Assembly (NCBI GenBank): GCA_005406025.1
Contig: BGZK01000279.1
Span: 248,001-312,000 of the forward strand
Length of the DNA: 64,000 nt
Direction: 5' to 3'
From: Eumeta japonica
Taxonomy: Eukaryota > Arthropoda > Insecta > Lepidoptera > Psychidae
The position numbers and the translations under genes are program-made. Below, piece after piece: positions 23,095 to 34,559 of this stretch; within the stretch, counting starts at the first letter, position 1; each line of letters opens with the position of its first letter. Under the pieces are notes generated by a model. The model saw only the letters and a program-made list of their open reading frames with translations. It was not told where the DNA came from and made no database searches.

Positions 23095-24180
23095 AGTGTC
23101 CGTTGGGATCGATTGAGATCAATACATCGCTGCGTTCAATAGCACCACCGAGAGAAGCACTTTGTCAACTCGCACTTAGGGCTCGCTTCGACGGTCTTTT
23201 CGTGTGCAGCCGCCGTTTCCTCGGCGTCCGTAATCCACTTTCATCGAGGCTTTTCTTTTGTTCTAGAAAATAGATAAGAAGTTTTAGGAAATAAATAAAA
23301 ATCGCGTGGTACGAGGCCCGGGACGTAAAACGGGTAAGCCAGTATTTCTACACCTAACGTTCCCCAATAGTTAGGTGTTCGTCTGGCGGTTAGCCGTTCT
23401 CACGGTGAAAAAGAATCCTAAAGCGATTTATTTTAGAAATTTTTCCCCGATTTTTTTCCAAAACAAGAGGCAAACGATCGTCGTTGTACCAGTCTGCAGC
23501 GACTGTTTCTTTTTTTGCTTTCTACAACAATTTTTGCATAATGACTGTCATTTCGAAGGAAAAGGCCACCATCTTCCTTCTGATGCTTCGACCTCGTTTT
23601 ACTTTAGTAGACTTACTCCTTTAACTCCTCGAAAGGAAACACCCATTGAACAGACTGTCTTTTGGTTTCGGGATTGTAACAGTAACTATGTCGTATGCAG
23701 CATTTGAGTCACCACCCGCAAATCTTTTGCATCATTTCGCGGCGCCAATTAACATGACGGAGTTTTTGAGCTTCGGTCAAATTATAAGGTATACACCGAG
23801 TACACAGTTTCCTAACCACCAGATGTTCGTGAAGGGTTTTGTGCACTTCGCATCATATCTAAGTTTGTCCGAATCTGCTGGTAGGTTGTTCTTTTGTCAG
23901 TCTCTGTCAGGAGCCGCACAGCACTGATGTTCTCGTCGGTCGTCGCCACAGAAGGACGACCCTCACGCAGATCGTCAACGTCAATTATATCAGTGCGACC
24001 ACGTTTGAACTAGTTGAACCAGTTATGAACAGCGGCAAGGGATGGAGTTTCATCATGAAAGGCTGATCGAAGTCTGGCTTCTTGTTGGCTTATCTGGCAA
24101 CGAAATTAATAGAAAATCATTGCACGAAAACTTTGTCGTGTTAAATTCACGTCGAACTCAGCCAAACAATTTTCTTTCTA
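23095..24180 (-). pseudogene. Mariner transposase remnant, family 2
   Basis: Read on the minus strand in several frames, this gives the mariner order. First come SQQEARLRSAFHDETPS, LAAVHNWFN, DDLREGRPSVATTDEN and TDKRTTYQQIRTNL. Then LTEAQKLRHVNWRREMMQ and YDIVT follow. The C-terminus has DAEE, KCELTKCFSRW and QRCIDLN. The segment after YDIVT that should hold GDESW is missing, so the first catalytic Asp is gone, and the DNA between 23300 and 23640 is badly frame-broken. Plus-strand open frames here (23375-23927) are only its reverse reading. No TIRs were found, so the ends are uncertain. It is related to the scrap at 3550-3740. Confidence 0.85.
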
Positions 24181-24449
24181 CGGCCAATTTATAAAAATGA
24201 ATGACACACGAAAGAAATATACATAAAAAGGTTGGCGAAAGGTTCTATATTTAAACCTTAAATATCCTTTTCTTATTTTACAGTTTTTAAGTGGCCACTT
24301 TCAAGAATTTAAAATGTTGCTTACGTAGAGAATTTTCGTTTTTCATTTTCATGTACGGACCCCTAAAAATTAAAAAGATCTTATTCAGTAACAATCAAAG
24401 AATACAATCGGCAGAGTTCATTTGATAGGGATTCAGATTGAAAAGTAAT

Positions 24450-24740
24450 TAAAACAGAATTAGCCTCCCTCGACATTAAAATTGTGAGTATATAAACGAG
24501 CGAGAGCGGTCAATCAAATGTTTGTGAAATATTTAATTTAATAATAATTAAAAGTTACATCGAATTCCTGTGAGAGTGAGTGCCATTAAATCGAGCGACA
24601 ATTAAGCGGGGGTGTACCGACAGCGCCTTCCGAGTGAGCTACTCCAAAAGCATTCGACTTATGTCAGCGGGGAAAGTCAGCTGATAGGTATTGCGCCTTA
24701 TCATGCTATTTAGTAACTTAGAATTAGACGCACGCGATCT
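24450..24740. other. Unique, moderately GC-rich island
   Basis: Non-repetitive by eye, with AATTAAGCGGGGGTGTACCG and TCAGCTGATAGGTATTGCG. No open frame. A plausible conserved non-coding element, but nothing in the sequence alone proves it. Confidence 0.3.
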
Positions 24741-25189
24741 GTAAGCTCAAATTGATAATTTATCGATTATCCTAATTTTTTTTATTATCATTGAGAAAAT
24801 AGAAGAATAACCATGAACAGATTTCTGTTGCTAGAAACTATGTAAAATCAATACGGACGCTATAATCTATGCCCTTAAATGTCTATTTAGCTATCTTTAA
24901 TGAGGTTACAATTCAAGGGCGGGAATCAGTAATATAAGGGAGTATATGTTCGTACAAAAAAAGTTGAGAGTTATATTTAATTATCAACAACTCTATAAGT
25001 CAGACGCCTTTAATTAAATAACGGGATATTTAATTATTAATCAACTATTAAGAAAATATAGCTAGTGATTTTTGTTAAAAATACAATTCAAAAGGAGACA
25101 GCCGAACGGGCCTTTGTTTTTGTAGAGTCAAAGATATTTCAATTTACATATAATAAATGGTGATAGATGAACCCGTCTGCATTATTGCA

Positions 25190-25530
25190 TCTCTCAAAGG
25201 CGTCATAGGCATGTCGCTCGACTCTTGAGAATAGGTGCACGCATTCCGCCCGCCCACGACAATAAGTCGCCAGTCCGCCCGGAGACGCGGGTCGCGTGAC
25301 ACGCGCGCGCCACGCGTCCGAGGTGTATCCCGTCGCCGGGATACTGTGATTCAAAGGTAGTTGCCTGTCGGTTCGGCAAAACTGAAAGGGTGCTCGCTGA
25401 TAAACGGTAAGTGTCCCAACGTATCGTATGTGCGAAACGAGGTTGCGCCACGAAATTCACAGCGGCTACCTGTTGCATGCCCGAAAGCGTTGGGTGGAAA
25501 TCTTCTCGGTCCATTTTCACGGAAGATCTG
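25190..25530. other. CpG-rich island with a strong splice donor
   Basis: About 340 bp, unusually dense in CG (GACACGCGCGCGCCACGCGT near 25295) for this window. A consensus donor ACG|GTAAGTGT lies at 25407. No clear protein frame: the overlapping open frames on both strands are due to GC content. It could be a 5' untranslated exon with its promoter, or a GC-rich repeat. Past it, to 27130, I see only AT-rich DNA and a unique block at 26278-26395. Confidence 0.35.
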
Positions 25531-27138
25531 CACGTTACTTGAGATAATATTTGATGAGAATTATTCTAGCACTGGTTATATTAAATTGGAAAGTTTTTGT
25601 TATTGCGTCGGGTAGAATTCTATTCATGAGTTGGAAAAAAGCATATCGATGTTTTCGATTAATTTCATTGCTCTTATTATAAAGTTTATTTGAAGTTTTT
25701 AGGTAAAAATCACGATATTTATGTCAAAACTGAAAACAGCTTATTATTTTTCAAAAACTTGTATTATTTTTTTATTATGTCGTTCACGTGTATTCAACAA
25801 GTGATCCGTTTAAAGAATGACAAAGAAAATATGTAACGTGCAATCCATCGGATCTGACAAAAATTACTGTTAGATTTTGATTAATTTAATTATTATTTTA
25901 TTTTTATACTAAAAGTTATTTCCCAGAAGGGGCAGGCAGAGGCTTAAACGTGTTCATGCCGTTCAATCTTTATGCCTCTAGCGTTTGATTAAAGAAAACA
26001 ATGAAAATGCTTTGGAAAATGGAAAAGAATAAAAAAGATTATTGGAACAGAAAATTGTATTCATTCCGAAGTATAACAAAAATGTAATTACAAATGATTA
26101 TAAAAATATAATAAATTACTTCTCAAATCGTATTTATTTTGGCGGACAAATCTGAAAAAGGCTTTCGTATGAAATATTTAATCTTGTAAATTTATATTGA
26201 ATACATTATTGACAAATGGTGCGATATATAAAAAATGTAGAAGTGTCAATAGATCGAATTAAATTTCTTTACCAAACGAGCCGGTAAGGAGCCATCATAC
26301 TATAGCTCATAACGTCGATTACGCGGAGATGATGAACCGTAATAAGGCGTAGTTGATTGTGTGATTGCGCCCTTATCGGCTTCAAGGTATACAATAATGT
26401 GCTAGTGCTTAAAATGTTATTAATTTATGTCGGTCACTGGGAAATTTATTTTTTTACTGGCTAAACGTAAAATATTTATATGCATTTTACGAACTCATTT
26501 ATTAGTGACGGTGAAATTTTGCAGGAGCCTGAGCCTCGATTTAGCGATCGCGAATGTTATTCGTAATGTTTTACTAATGTTTATTTCGTACGATTAACTT
26601 TCGGATTAATTTTTATTAGTTTTTTTTTCTGTGATACGATTATATTATTATTACAGAAAGTTCTTTGATATCTCGAAGAATTCGTACGGAGTTACGATCT
26701 TCATAATTTAATATAAAATTTGACTTAATACTTCACTTTTAAAATAATAAATTATTTACCCCTTTTTCGTGTTAAAGCTGTTGCAACCTGATTTTATCTT
26801 CGACGAACTCCTCTATAACTCCTCTAATTTCACTCTACTTCTGTGATGACGATGGACATACCCAATTTATGATAGAAGAAAATACCTTCTATCATGTCTT
26901 AAATAAATCTAAGACGAGCACTTGCATTCGGAGTGAACTTAGTTTTAACCTTTTTTTTGATGCTATATTACTAGTGTTAAAAGAATCGATTCTACGTTCA
27001 AAATATCTGAAATAGGTTCATATTTGTTTCATCGTCGAGCAAGAACGAATGCAACAAAAACAGCTAAAACAGAGTCGGTCTCCCGCATAGAAGGTTCCGT
27101 ACCACCGCATAATACAAGTATTTGTGTTATGTATTTAA

Positions 27139-27182
27139 CCCCAATTTATTAAAAAAAATGTGATTTTTTCAATAAATTGGGG
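27139..27182. repeat. Short perfect hairpin
   Basis: CCCCAATTTATT (27139-27150) and AATAAATTGGGG (27171-27182) are exact inverted copies. The A-run and T-run inside extend the stem. Confidence 0.85.
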
Positions 27183-27499
27183 GTGATCGGCGCGAATCTG
27201 ACATGTATTTGCTCTATTGTTATCTATTATTTTTTCTTTTATTTTAGGATTTGCACTAGAATCACCTCAAGTTTGACGGTTTTATGCATTATGGTGTTTT
27301 TTTTTTTTTATAATAGAACGAAAGCAAAGAAACGTTCTACAGATATATTTCTCATATTAAGATTTTTTCTAAATTTTTATTTTAAGTTTTCATTTTTTAC
27401 TTCCTGTCTGTTAGAATACCAGCTGTTCTAAATTTATAAATATTCAGCGAATATTTCAACTGATTACCTGTAACAGTTTAAATGATATAGCGCTTTAAA

Positions 27500-27610
27500 G
27501 GTAGAACGGAACGACAAACATAAAGACAGACGGACGGATGGATCCGTCTGTTCAACGAATGGCGTAGTCTTAGTTAAGTTAAATACCCTTTGGGCACGGA
27601 ACCCTAAAAA
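27500..27610 (-). repeat. Dispersed GGGTTCCGT-type repeat
   Basis: ACAGACGGACGGATGG, followed by CACGGAACCCTAAAAA, is the reverse complement of the TTTTTAGGGTTCCG element seen at 47351. A frequent short interspersed segment in moth DNA as I remember it. Confidence 0.65.
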
Positions 27611-27979
27611 CTAACATACTGGGACACCGCGTCCTACGTCCTCCAACGTAGTAGCCCCGATGATACAGCCGATTCTCATCACCGTCGGCCATCTCGAACC
27701 TCTCCTAAGAATTTGCCCGAGGTCTGTCTTCAGCTTTCTTCTTTCATCAGGGCTCGTTCACCATATCCAGTACACTGGCCTATGTGACTGGAACTCATTA
27801 TAAAGCTAATGGTTTGATAATGTGGTTTCAATGAAATCACTGGTAGAGAAATATCGTGAACACTTCGCTTGTAAATTGCTGAACAAACTATGTAAATTTT
27901 GTCACAGTACAGAAAGCTTGCACTATTTATTATATCAGTAAAAAACTCCATAATTTTTGTTGACGTTATTAATTTTACT

Positions 27980-28070
27980 CAACATGTCAACTCGCATCGA
28001 AATCCGTTTAGTTACGTAATTCAGTAGCAAACAAACAGACAAACAGTTTTTCATTATATGTATATATTAA
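27980..28070 (+). repeat. RTE-like 3' tail
   Basis: CATCGAAATCCGTTTAGTTA, then CAAACAAACAGACAAACAG and an AT-rich end: a truncated retroposon 3' terminus. Confidence 0.55.
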
Positions 28071-28079
28071 AATTATATT

Positions 28080-29280
28080 ATGGTAATTTTATACATCAAT
28101 TTTTAAGAACATGTAATCAATTAAAAGCTTATGGAAGACCCACGCTTTCCTGAAGGCGAAAATAGCTTAAACATTATACGTTACACCCATGTTTGGAAAC
28201 GTGGATATTACGCGGAATGAGGAATTTGCACTGAGGCAATGTCAATTTTTAATTTCTGTTCCAAATAATAAGAAGATAAAAAAAAATCGGAAAATAAAAA
28301 GTTAGCCAACATGAATACATTCGATAGAAGTAGACTTTTATTATAAGTCTGAATCTAAAATAGAAGAGGCGATGCTGAAAGAGTGCGTTAAGGCTGTTTG
28401 GCGCTTGATGCAACAAGGCTTTTATAAGCTTTGCAATATAATAAAAACAACATCTTTCAATCAAGAAATAGTGTAAAGCTAATATTGAAGATAACAGAAT
28501 AATGTATTAAGTATATTTTTAATTGCCTGATAGAAAGAGTGATACTAAATTATAGAATTTGAATTTCAATTGTTTCGTAAAAAATACATATACGTCTTCC
28601 AATTTTATAAGTATTCTTTCTCAGCAAAACCAGCAATTTACTTTTATATTGATTGTTATTCCACTGCTTCGTGACCGATTTTAATTTCGATTTAATTTCT
28701 TGCTATCGAAACTATTCCAATATTTTATCATATATTTAATTAAGGTATATAATATTTTCAGTATCAATTTTCTATCGCATCAAAAGCTCGTCCTACGTTA
28801 TTATTTAATTATTAGCCTTAGTATAATAATTTATTAGCAACACAATCTGGCGAGTACACCCAGGGAATGGGTCAGAAGAATTAATTTAAAAATACGCCGG
28901 CACAGCTGGCAACCCGAGCTCGAGGAAGCCCCGAACCTCCGCTAACGAAAACGATATTTTTGTCCGTCGGGTCGAATATTTGTGTTAGGTTTCGTACCTC
29001 ACAATGTTTAAATTCAGCATTTATATTGAATTACGTGTACAAATTTATTATGCAAACTGAGAAACATCAAAAACTGAAAGATAATATCACTTAAAATCGA
29101 CAATACGCCGACACCTCGTACACGTAAGGAAGGCTGTTGAGTTAGGTTCTGAACCGCACACTGTTGGGTCACACCCTCCAGCGGTCTTTTTATTCCAGAT
29201 CGCGGTCTTGAACTTGGACAGAATATCAAAATGTTGTTCAACATTTTACGGTTTATCTAACTGAAGGACTTTTCAAGAAC
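28080..29280. other. AT-rich stretch with two unidentified GC-richer blocks
   Basis: 28850-28985 (with CCGGCACAGCTGGCAACCCG) and 29095-29225 (with GACCGCTGGAGGGTG read on the minus strand) are less AT-rich and have no repeats I can name. The second block carries a 76-codon minus-strand frame without a known domain. Confidence 0.35.
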
Positions 29281-30609
29281 ATGGACAGATATGACTACTG
29301 CACAAAGTTTGATGTGTTCTATGAAAAGTTCTGGCGGCTTAACTCGTGGTGTAAAAATACACCTCGTATTACAGATAGTACATTAGCTAAGTGGGTTCTT
29401 GGACTGCCAATATTACATAGCATAACGGAAAATATGAAAGAATTTTGTTTTACTAAAAATAACAGCAGCATAACTCACAAAGACGGTACTAGAGCAAAAA
29501 TATACAGAAATAACAATAACCTTGTAAAACTTATAATGTAGTTTGAAGAACATGAATCATTTATAGAAACAAATTACATAATGTAATTAAGCACGGGTAT
29601 CATTGGAACTTGCAAATCCAATCCTCACGAAACTTCTGCAGTAGGTAAGAAAATTATGAAACAGAAGGAAATAAACAAAGCTATTTTTTCTGGAAAAGAA
29701 GTAGTACAATCTCTAGCTACTGTCAATTCTGGTGTACGTGTTGATGAAACAAAAGTACCTGTGCAAGTTGATTTAATGTTCAAAAGAATTTATTTTACGA
29801 AAAAATCTCAAAATTAATTAAAACACTATCTCACTTATGAATTAGATCCATATCCATTTGTTCTATTTGATAATAACGGTCTGCGCAAAAATAGAAAGGG
29901 GCCATCTATAAATTACGTCACATAAATTATAAAGTTTTTGACCCCCCTCTCCTTGTCGCAGGTGGTCACACATAAATGAAAACAGAAGTTTTTACAATTT
30001 TTTTTCTTCAAAACACTTTAATTATTGGACAAAACAAAAGGCATAAACCTTTTTTCGCATTGTTACATTTCGTTGACCCCCCCTCTAAACGTATGACGTA
30101 ATTTATGGATGGTTCTAAAGTCTAGTTTATATGATATGTTCAAGCCCTTACAAAATATAGATGATATCGTAGCAGAAGAAAGTAAAATTTATGTTATCGA
30201 TGGTGGTTATTTATTGCACAAAGTTATATGGCAAAAAAGGTGCAACTCTTGGTAAAATCTGTCAAAATACGTTAATTATGTCACAAAGCATTAAGTATAT
30301 CAATTTGATTGGTATAATAACAAGCGTAAAATGTGTTGAACGCAAAACACGTGCCAAAGGAAAAAATTATCCAGACGTAATATTTGATGAAAATACGCCA
30401 GTTTCCATTTGCCAAGATAAATTTTTATCTAACGATAATAACAAAGCAAAACTAATTTCTCTTCTTAAAGAATATTTCCACAGAGCCGATATTAAAACTC
30501 CCAAAGTCCTGATGATGCAGATACTTTGATAATTTCAACAGTTCATTCTATATCACAATCTGAAAAATACAAACATGTCATCGTATTGGTTGAGGATATA
30601 GATCTTTAA
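29281..30609 (+). pseudogene. Decayed multi-copy gene with XPG/FEN-like nuclease motifs
   Basis: In one frame from 29281 the translation gives FYEKFWRLNSW, ITDSTLAKWVLGLPILHSI, then (after a TAG at 29539) WFEEH-like text. It continues with STGIIGTCKSNPHE, LATVNSGVRVDET and VQVDLMFKRI, and after a TAA with YLTYELDPYPFVLFDNNGLRKNRK. A 218-bp MITE then interrupts it and the frame resumes with SSLYDMF. The C-terminal half has VIDGGYLLHKVIW (Asp at 30199), a frameshift in the A-run near 30235, KGATLGKICQ, YPDVIFDEN and DKFLSNDNNKAKLISLL. A second frameshift near 30505 is followed by DDADTLI (30511) and VEDIDL (30592), then TAA at 30607. I recognise this order from a widespread multi-copy arthropod protein family with no name I can give. 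VIDGG..LH, DAD and EDID resemble the three acidic blocks of XPG/FEN nucleases; that is inference. Confidence 0.75.
29899..30116. mobile_element. 218-bp MITE with AAAG target duplication
   Basis: The left end GGGCCATCTATAAATTACGT and the inverted right end AGAACCATCCATAAATTACG are TIRs of about 22 bp. Inside are CCCCCCTC / GACCCCCCCT blocks near both ends. AAAG is present at both flanks (29895-29898 and 30117-30120). Removing the element plus one AAAG rejoins the host reading frame (RK followed by SSLYDMF), so the insertion is defined to the base. Confidence 0.92.
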
Positions 30610-30619
30610 GTTATATGTC

Positions 30620-30825
30620 GATTGTAAAATACAATCCTAAGCTGTATATGCTTAAACCCGGTCGGGGCCGTTTGATGCCGGTCCATTCAGGGGCCGGGGT
30701 TGCGAACGGCCGCCGTGACCGAAAAAGTCGTCGTTCAATTCGTCGGGCGTCAAAGTCGAATCCGGTACCTTTCGGTTCGAGGGAAATGCTTTTGACCACT
30801 GCGCCACTGTCGCTCTCCGCGTAAA
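30620..30825 (-). mobile_element. tRNA-derived SINE, minus strand
   Basis: On the minus strand an A box TGGCGCAGTGG (about 30797-30808) and a B-box-like GGATTCGAC (about 30755-30765) are spaced as in a tRNA. They are preceded by GGAGAGCGACAG and followed by a GC-rich body. The tRNA-like region lacks a foldable acceptor stem, so it is a SINE head, not a gene. It sits directly at the point where the decayed nuclease gene ends. Confidence 0.7.
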
Positions 30826-30839
30826 GATAATTAATTACA

Positions 30840-33300
30840 CGCCACGTAAACATCGAGTAAGGGAAAATATGACATTTGACGATGTTTAAAAATTATCATA
30901 ATTAACTTTAAAAATATTTCTTATACTACACTGTCAAAATTTGTGACTTCAGCTCCAATAATTCAAGTCGGTTTATTTGCGTATCATTTTAGATAGATAG
31001 CGTTTTGAGGTATTTTTTCAATCTTTATTACTGTTGTATTAAAATTGATTTTACTACACATAATAATAAATAATAATAATTAATTATATACGTTAACGAT
31101 TTATATTTTGTTTTGAAAAAATTATACTTATAGTTACAGATTATAGTTTAATATTTTCCATGATTATTATTAATTCAATATTTTATTATATAATTAAAAC
31201 AAAAATAATACAATTTAATAAGAAGTTTGACTTATCCGTTTTTCAAGATAGTAGACGATATTGACGCTTAAAAAATTACCCGAACGATAGGCGAGGGTTT
31301 AATAATTTATTATAAAGTTTTCCTTGTCGATTGTTAATTGTAAAAATTATGATTTGTCAATGGAGTGGTGTAATACCTATCTACCTTTGTCATCTACGTA
31401 TTTGCGGTTCTTATAAATGCATTTCTTTTTGTGTGCATCCAGTCTTATGTAAGTTTGAAGTTTGCCCGACGAACCATAAGAATGCAAAATAACCGTGGAA
31501 AATGTACATAATAAATAATAAAAATAAAATGAAATAAATAAAATTGCTTTGAGTAAAATACGAATGTTTGATAAATTCATGACTTTCATGTCCCTCGTCA
31601 TGAGAAAATTTAGAAAAAAGTTGGAAAAGTTTTCCGAAATTCTGAAGAACCGATTGAACCTTTGGATCCCTAAATCTGCTTTCGAGAGGGTTGGTGGATG
31701 TCACAAATATTAGAGAGTTGCACTGCTAACTACATTTATGCAGTTAAGTGCGAGTATGGTATTAGTTGTCGGTGGACTTTTCTCAACATTAAATGAAATG
31801 AAATGAAATTTAATAGAAGGTGGCTTTTATGAAAGGCCATCAGAATTTAGAAAACATTTTCCATACATTATTCATCGTCCAAAGTTATGACTTGAAGAAA
31901 TACTATTTTGTAGACTTAGATTTTTTTTGTAACGACAATGTAAATATTTCCTTCCAGCAAGACACAAAAGGTTATAATGTTTAAAATATATTTAAAAAAA
32001 ATATTCGAGTCCAATGTCCTAACATGCATCTGTTGGTTATTCATAAATTTGGTTGTTAACAAACGATACTTCAAAATTTTCATTCTTGCCAGGGATAAAT
32101 TTTTACATCTTCCTTCCAAAACTATCAAATATATTGAAAATTTTACTTCCTTGTATGATGAAGAACTAATATTTTATTCCTAGTTTAACTCAACAGCGCT
32201 GTAGCCTTCTTCTTAGCGGTACAAAATATGCGAATGTAAAGGATGCGTGGTTGTTGTCAATATTAACTATTCATAAGCTCACGTCCTATATTTCAAAAGG
32301 GATATGCAGAACCTATAGCCCAATATTTTCATGTAAGGTTTCACGTAAGCTAGTCTGTTTCGAATAGTTACAATTTTTCTTTTCCTTGATACGTCATCGA
32401 CAATTCTGTGTAAAGACAAAAATGTTTAATTGAATAAATGTCTAAAGTTTTTTGTTTTTGTAATGCAAAGATATTGCGGACTGAGAGAATAATAATTATA
32501 ATTTTTTGGGAAAAACATATTCAATATACAACAGCATAGAATTAAGTCAAAGAAACATATGCATTTCTCGGAACTTTTTTACTTTTTCGATTTTTTAATA
32601 TGGCAATAAAGTAAAACTGAGCTTAGAGAAAACCCAGTGCGGAAGCTACTGAGTCTAAATTGTTAAGGGAATGCAACATTCTGAAAGCCTCCGTGTCAAG
32701 GGATGCAGCCTTGAGGCGGTCGCTCGTTAAGTGAATTACTCGGGTCCCATACAAATAAGCCTACCGAACCTACCGCGTCGTCAGCATATTGAATTTAAAT
32801 AGTGTGAGTATATGTATCAAATATATCTAGATACAATCTTATCGTAAACTGTAATATATTGTATGGAAAATCTGTGAAATTTTTTGACTTACAAATTGTA
32901 TTTTTTGTTATTTGAGCGCAAACCGCCGAATGTTCTCAATATATTAACTAGCATACAACTTACAGTACATTCGTTTCGTGACTAAAGTTACATATATGTT
33001 TAAATAATTCCTTAACAAGTGTGATATATTAATATCATCTCATAATCATTACCAAGCTCAATAAGCGTATCTGTGGGGTTTTTGATGTCAAATTGCTGTA
33101 ACAAATGGACGATAGATGTCATATGATAATCTTATGATTGTTGAAGTTTCCTTCAAGGATATCGATTAACATGATCCTATCTCGAAATCACTCAAGCTGG
33201 TACTGGGCATCAGCAAAATAATTTGTTAAAGCCCTGCGCTACTTTGCGAGAAGTTTATGATTTGAGTTATTTTCAATTTATTCGATAAATTGTTTCTTCT
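30840..33300. other. AT-rich stretch, nothing recognised
   Basis: Open frames at 31411-31704 and 31916-32183 are AT-driven and unrecognised. A GC-richer block at 32640-32780 (with TGAGGCGGTCGCTCGTTAAG) may be an old repeat. Confidence 0.4.
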
Positions 33301-33309
33301 CTACGTATT

Positions 33310-33450
33310 CCAAAATTCAACGTCATTCTGTCTGTTTGTCTGTTTGTGTTCTTTTCACGCGATAACTACTCATCCGGCTTAGATGTTTTTTTTTAAATTC
33401 ATAGCTGTGTTGTTCGACTACGTTGTAAGTTATATTTTATTGCGTAACGT
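33310..33450 (-). repeat. RTE-like 3' tail, minus strand
   Basis: TCTGTCTGTTTGTCTGTTTG, then a GCGATAACTACTCATCCGGC block and a GTTGTTCGACTACGTTGTAA block: the inverse of the tails seen on the plus strand. Confidence 0.6.
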
Positions 33451-33654
33451 AATATACGAAATAAACAGTCGGTAAAAAAAAGGTTTCGCGGCGCTTCAAC
33501 GGCTTACGCTGAGTAGATCATAAGACATATGTCAGATTAATGCACTACATATATTTGTAGATACTAAAAAGATTTACAAAAAAGTCCCACATAGGGTGTG
33601 TCTATTTCGTAAAGATGACCCACATTAAGCATTTTTGTCTTTGAAATAGAACTC

Positions 33655-34220
33655 ACGGAGGGTGGGTGCGCGGCAGCACGGCGCTGTATTATTTATTAAA
33701 TTTATTTACTATTATTTATTTATTGAAAAATTGGTTGTCTGTAAAGTCGGATTATGGACGATAATTTTACATGATAACGTCATAAGAAAATATTGATGAA
33801 AAATTAGATATTTTTATAAATTGAATTGAATTATTATCACTGAACAACATTATTTTGTATAACAAAAAGGAGGAGTTAATTGAAATTGTTGTAATAAACG
33901 ATGGAAACCACATTAACTTTTCACTTCACTTTATAAACAGTTGACAAAACAATTAACGTGTAGGTTGTGTGCGGCCGCTGTCTCTCTTCCACTCGGACGC
34001 ATCGGCCGATGGAGTGGAAGTCAGATCAGCGTCACAAGCCGAACGTTTAGGCCGATCGTGCCTCTCTATTGCTCGTTCCGCGCTTTCGCTCGCACGCTCG
34101 GCTCAGGCGAAACGTGACAATGTGTCATGCTTTTTCGTGCGTGCAGCTGACGTTCATCGATTTATAAGACGTTATCACGTCAAAAACCTAAACAATAATT
34201 CTGTAGTGCACGCGAACGCA
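33655..34220. other. Repeat-like segment with GC-rich end
   Basis: Starts with a GGAGGGTGGGTGCGCGGCAG block, passes through AT-rich DNA with CAGTTGACAAAACAATTAAC, and ends in a GC-rich part from 33970 (GTGTGCGGCCGCTGTCTCTC ... GCTCGCACGCTCGGCTCAGG). The 87-codon frame at 33969-34232 is Ser/Ala/Arg-rich because of GC content. I believe this is an unclassified repeat but cannot name it. Confidence 0.35.
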
Positions 34221-34559
34221 TCTAGTTACTGATAAAACATGAAACCCAAATATGTTCAAAATAGCTATATATGTAATGCAAATAAGTTTTTTTACTGTAG
34301 ATTGACAATGAGAGTATTAGTACTGCAAAACAGTAACGTCAAACTTCAATAATGCATGGTCTTTATTTACCTAGAAAGAGGTGGTTATGCAAAAATGTTT
34401 GATGATATATAAATGTCTGTGTGATTAATCAATCTGTGCGGTGTGGCAATTTCGATAGGCCGATCTTGATCTGTGACGTAACAAAATTTCTTAGTCGAAA
34501 AGCAGGAAGGTCCGATATATAAAACAAGTTCTACGAGACAATGAAATGACAAAAGTCGA

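Noticed and set aside
23375..23927. Plus-strand genes of about 110 and 93 residues
   Set aside because: These are the reverse reading of the mariner transposase remnant on the minus strand.
33655..34220. LTR of a retrotransposon
   Set aside because: It looked LTR-like in size, but I found no second copy, no primer-binding site and no gag or pol in the window.
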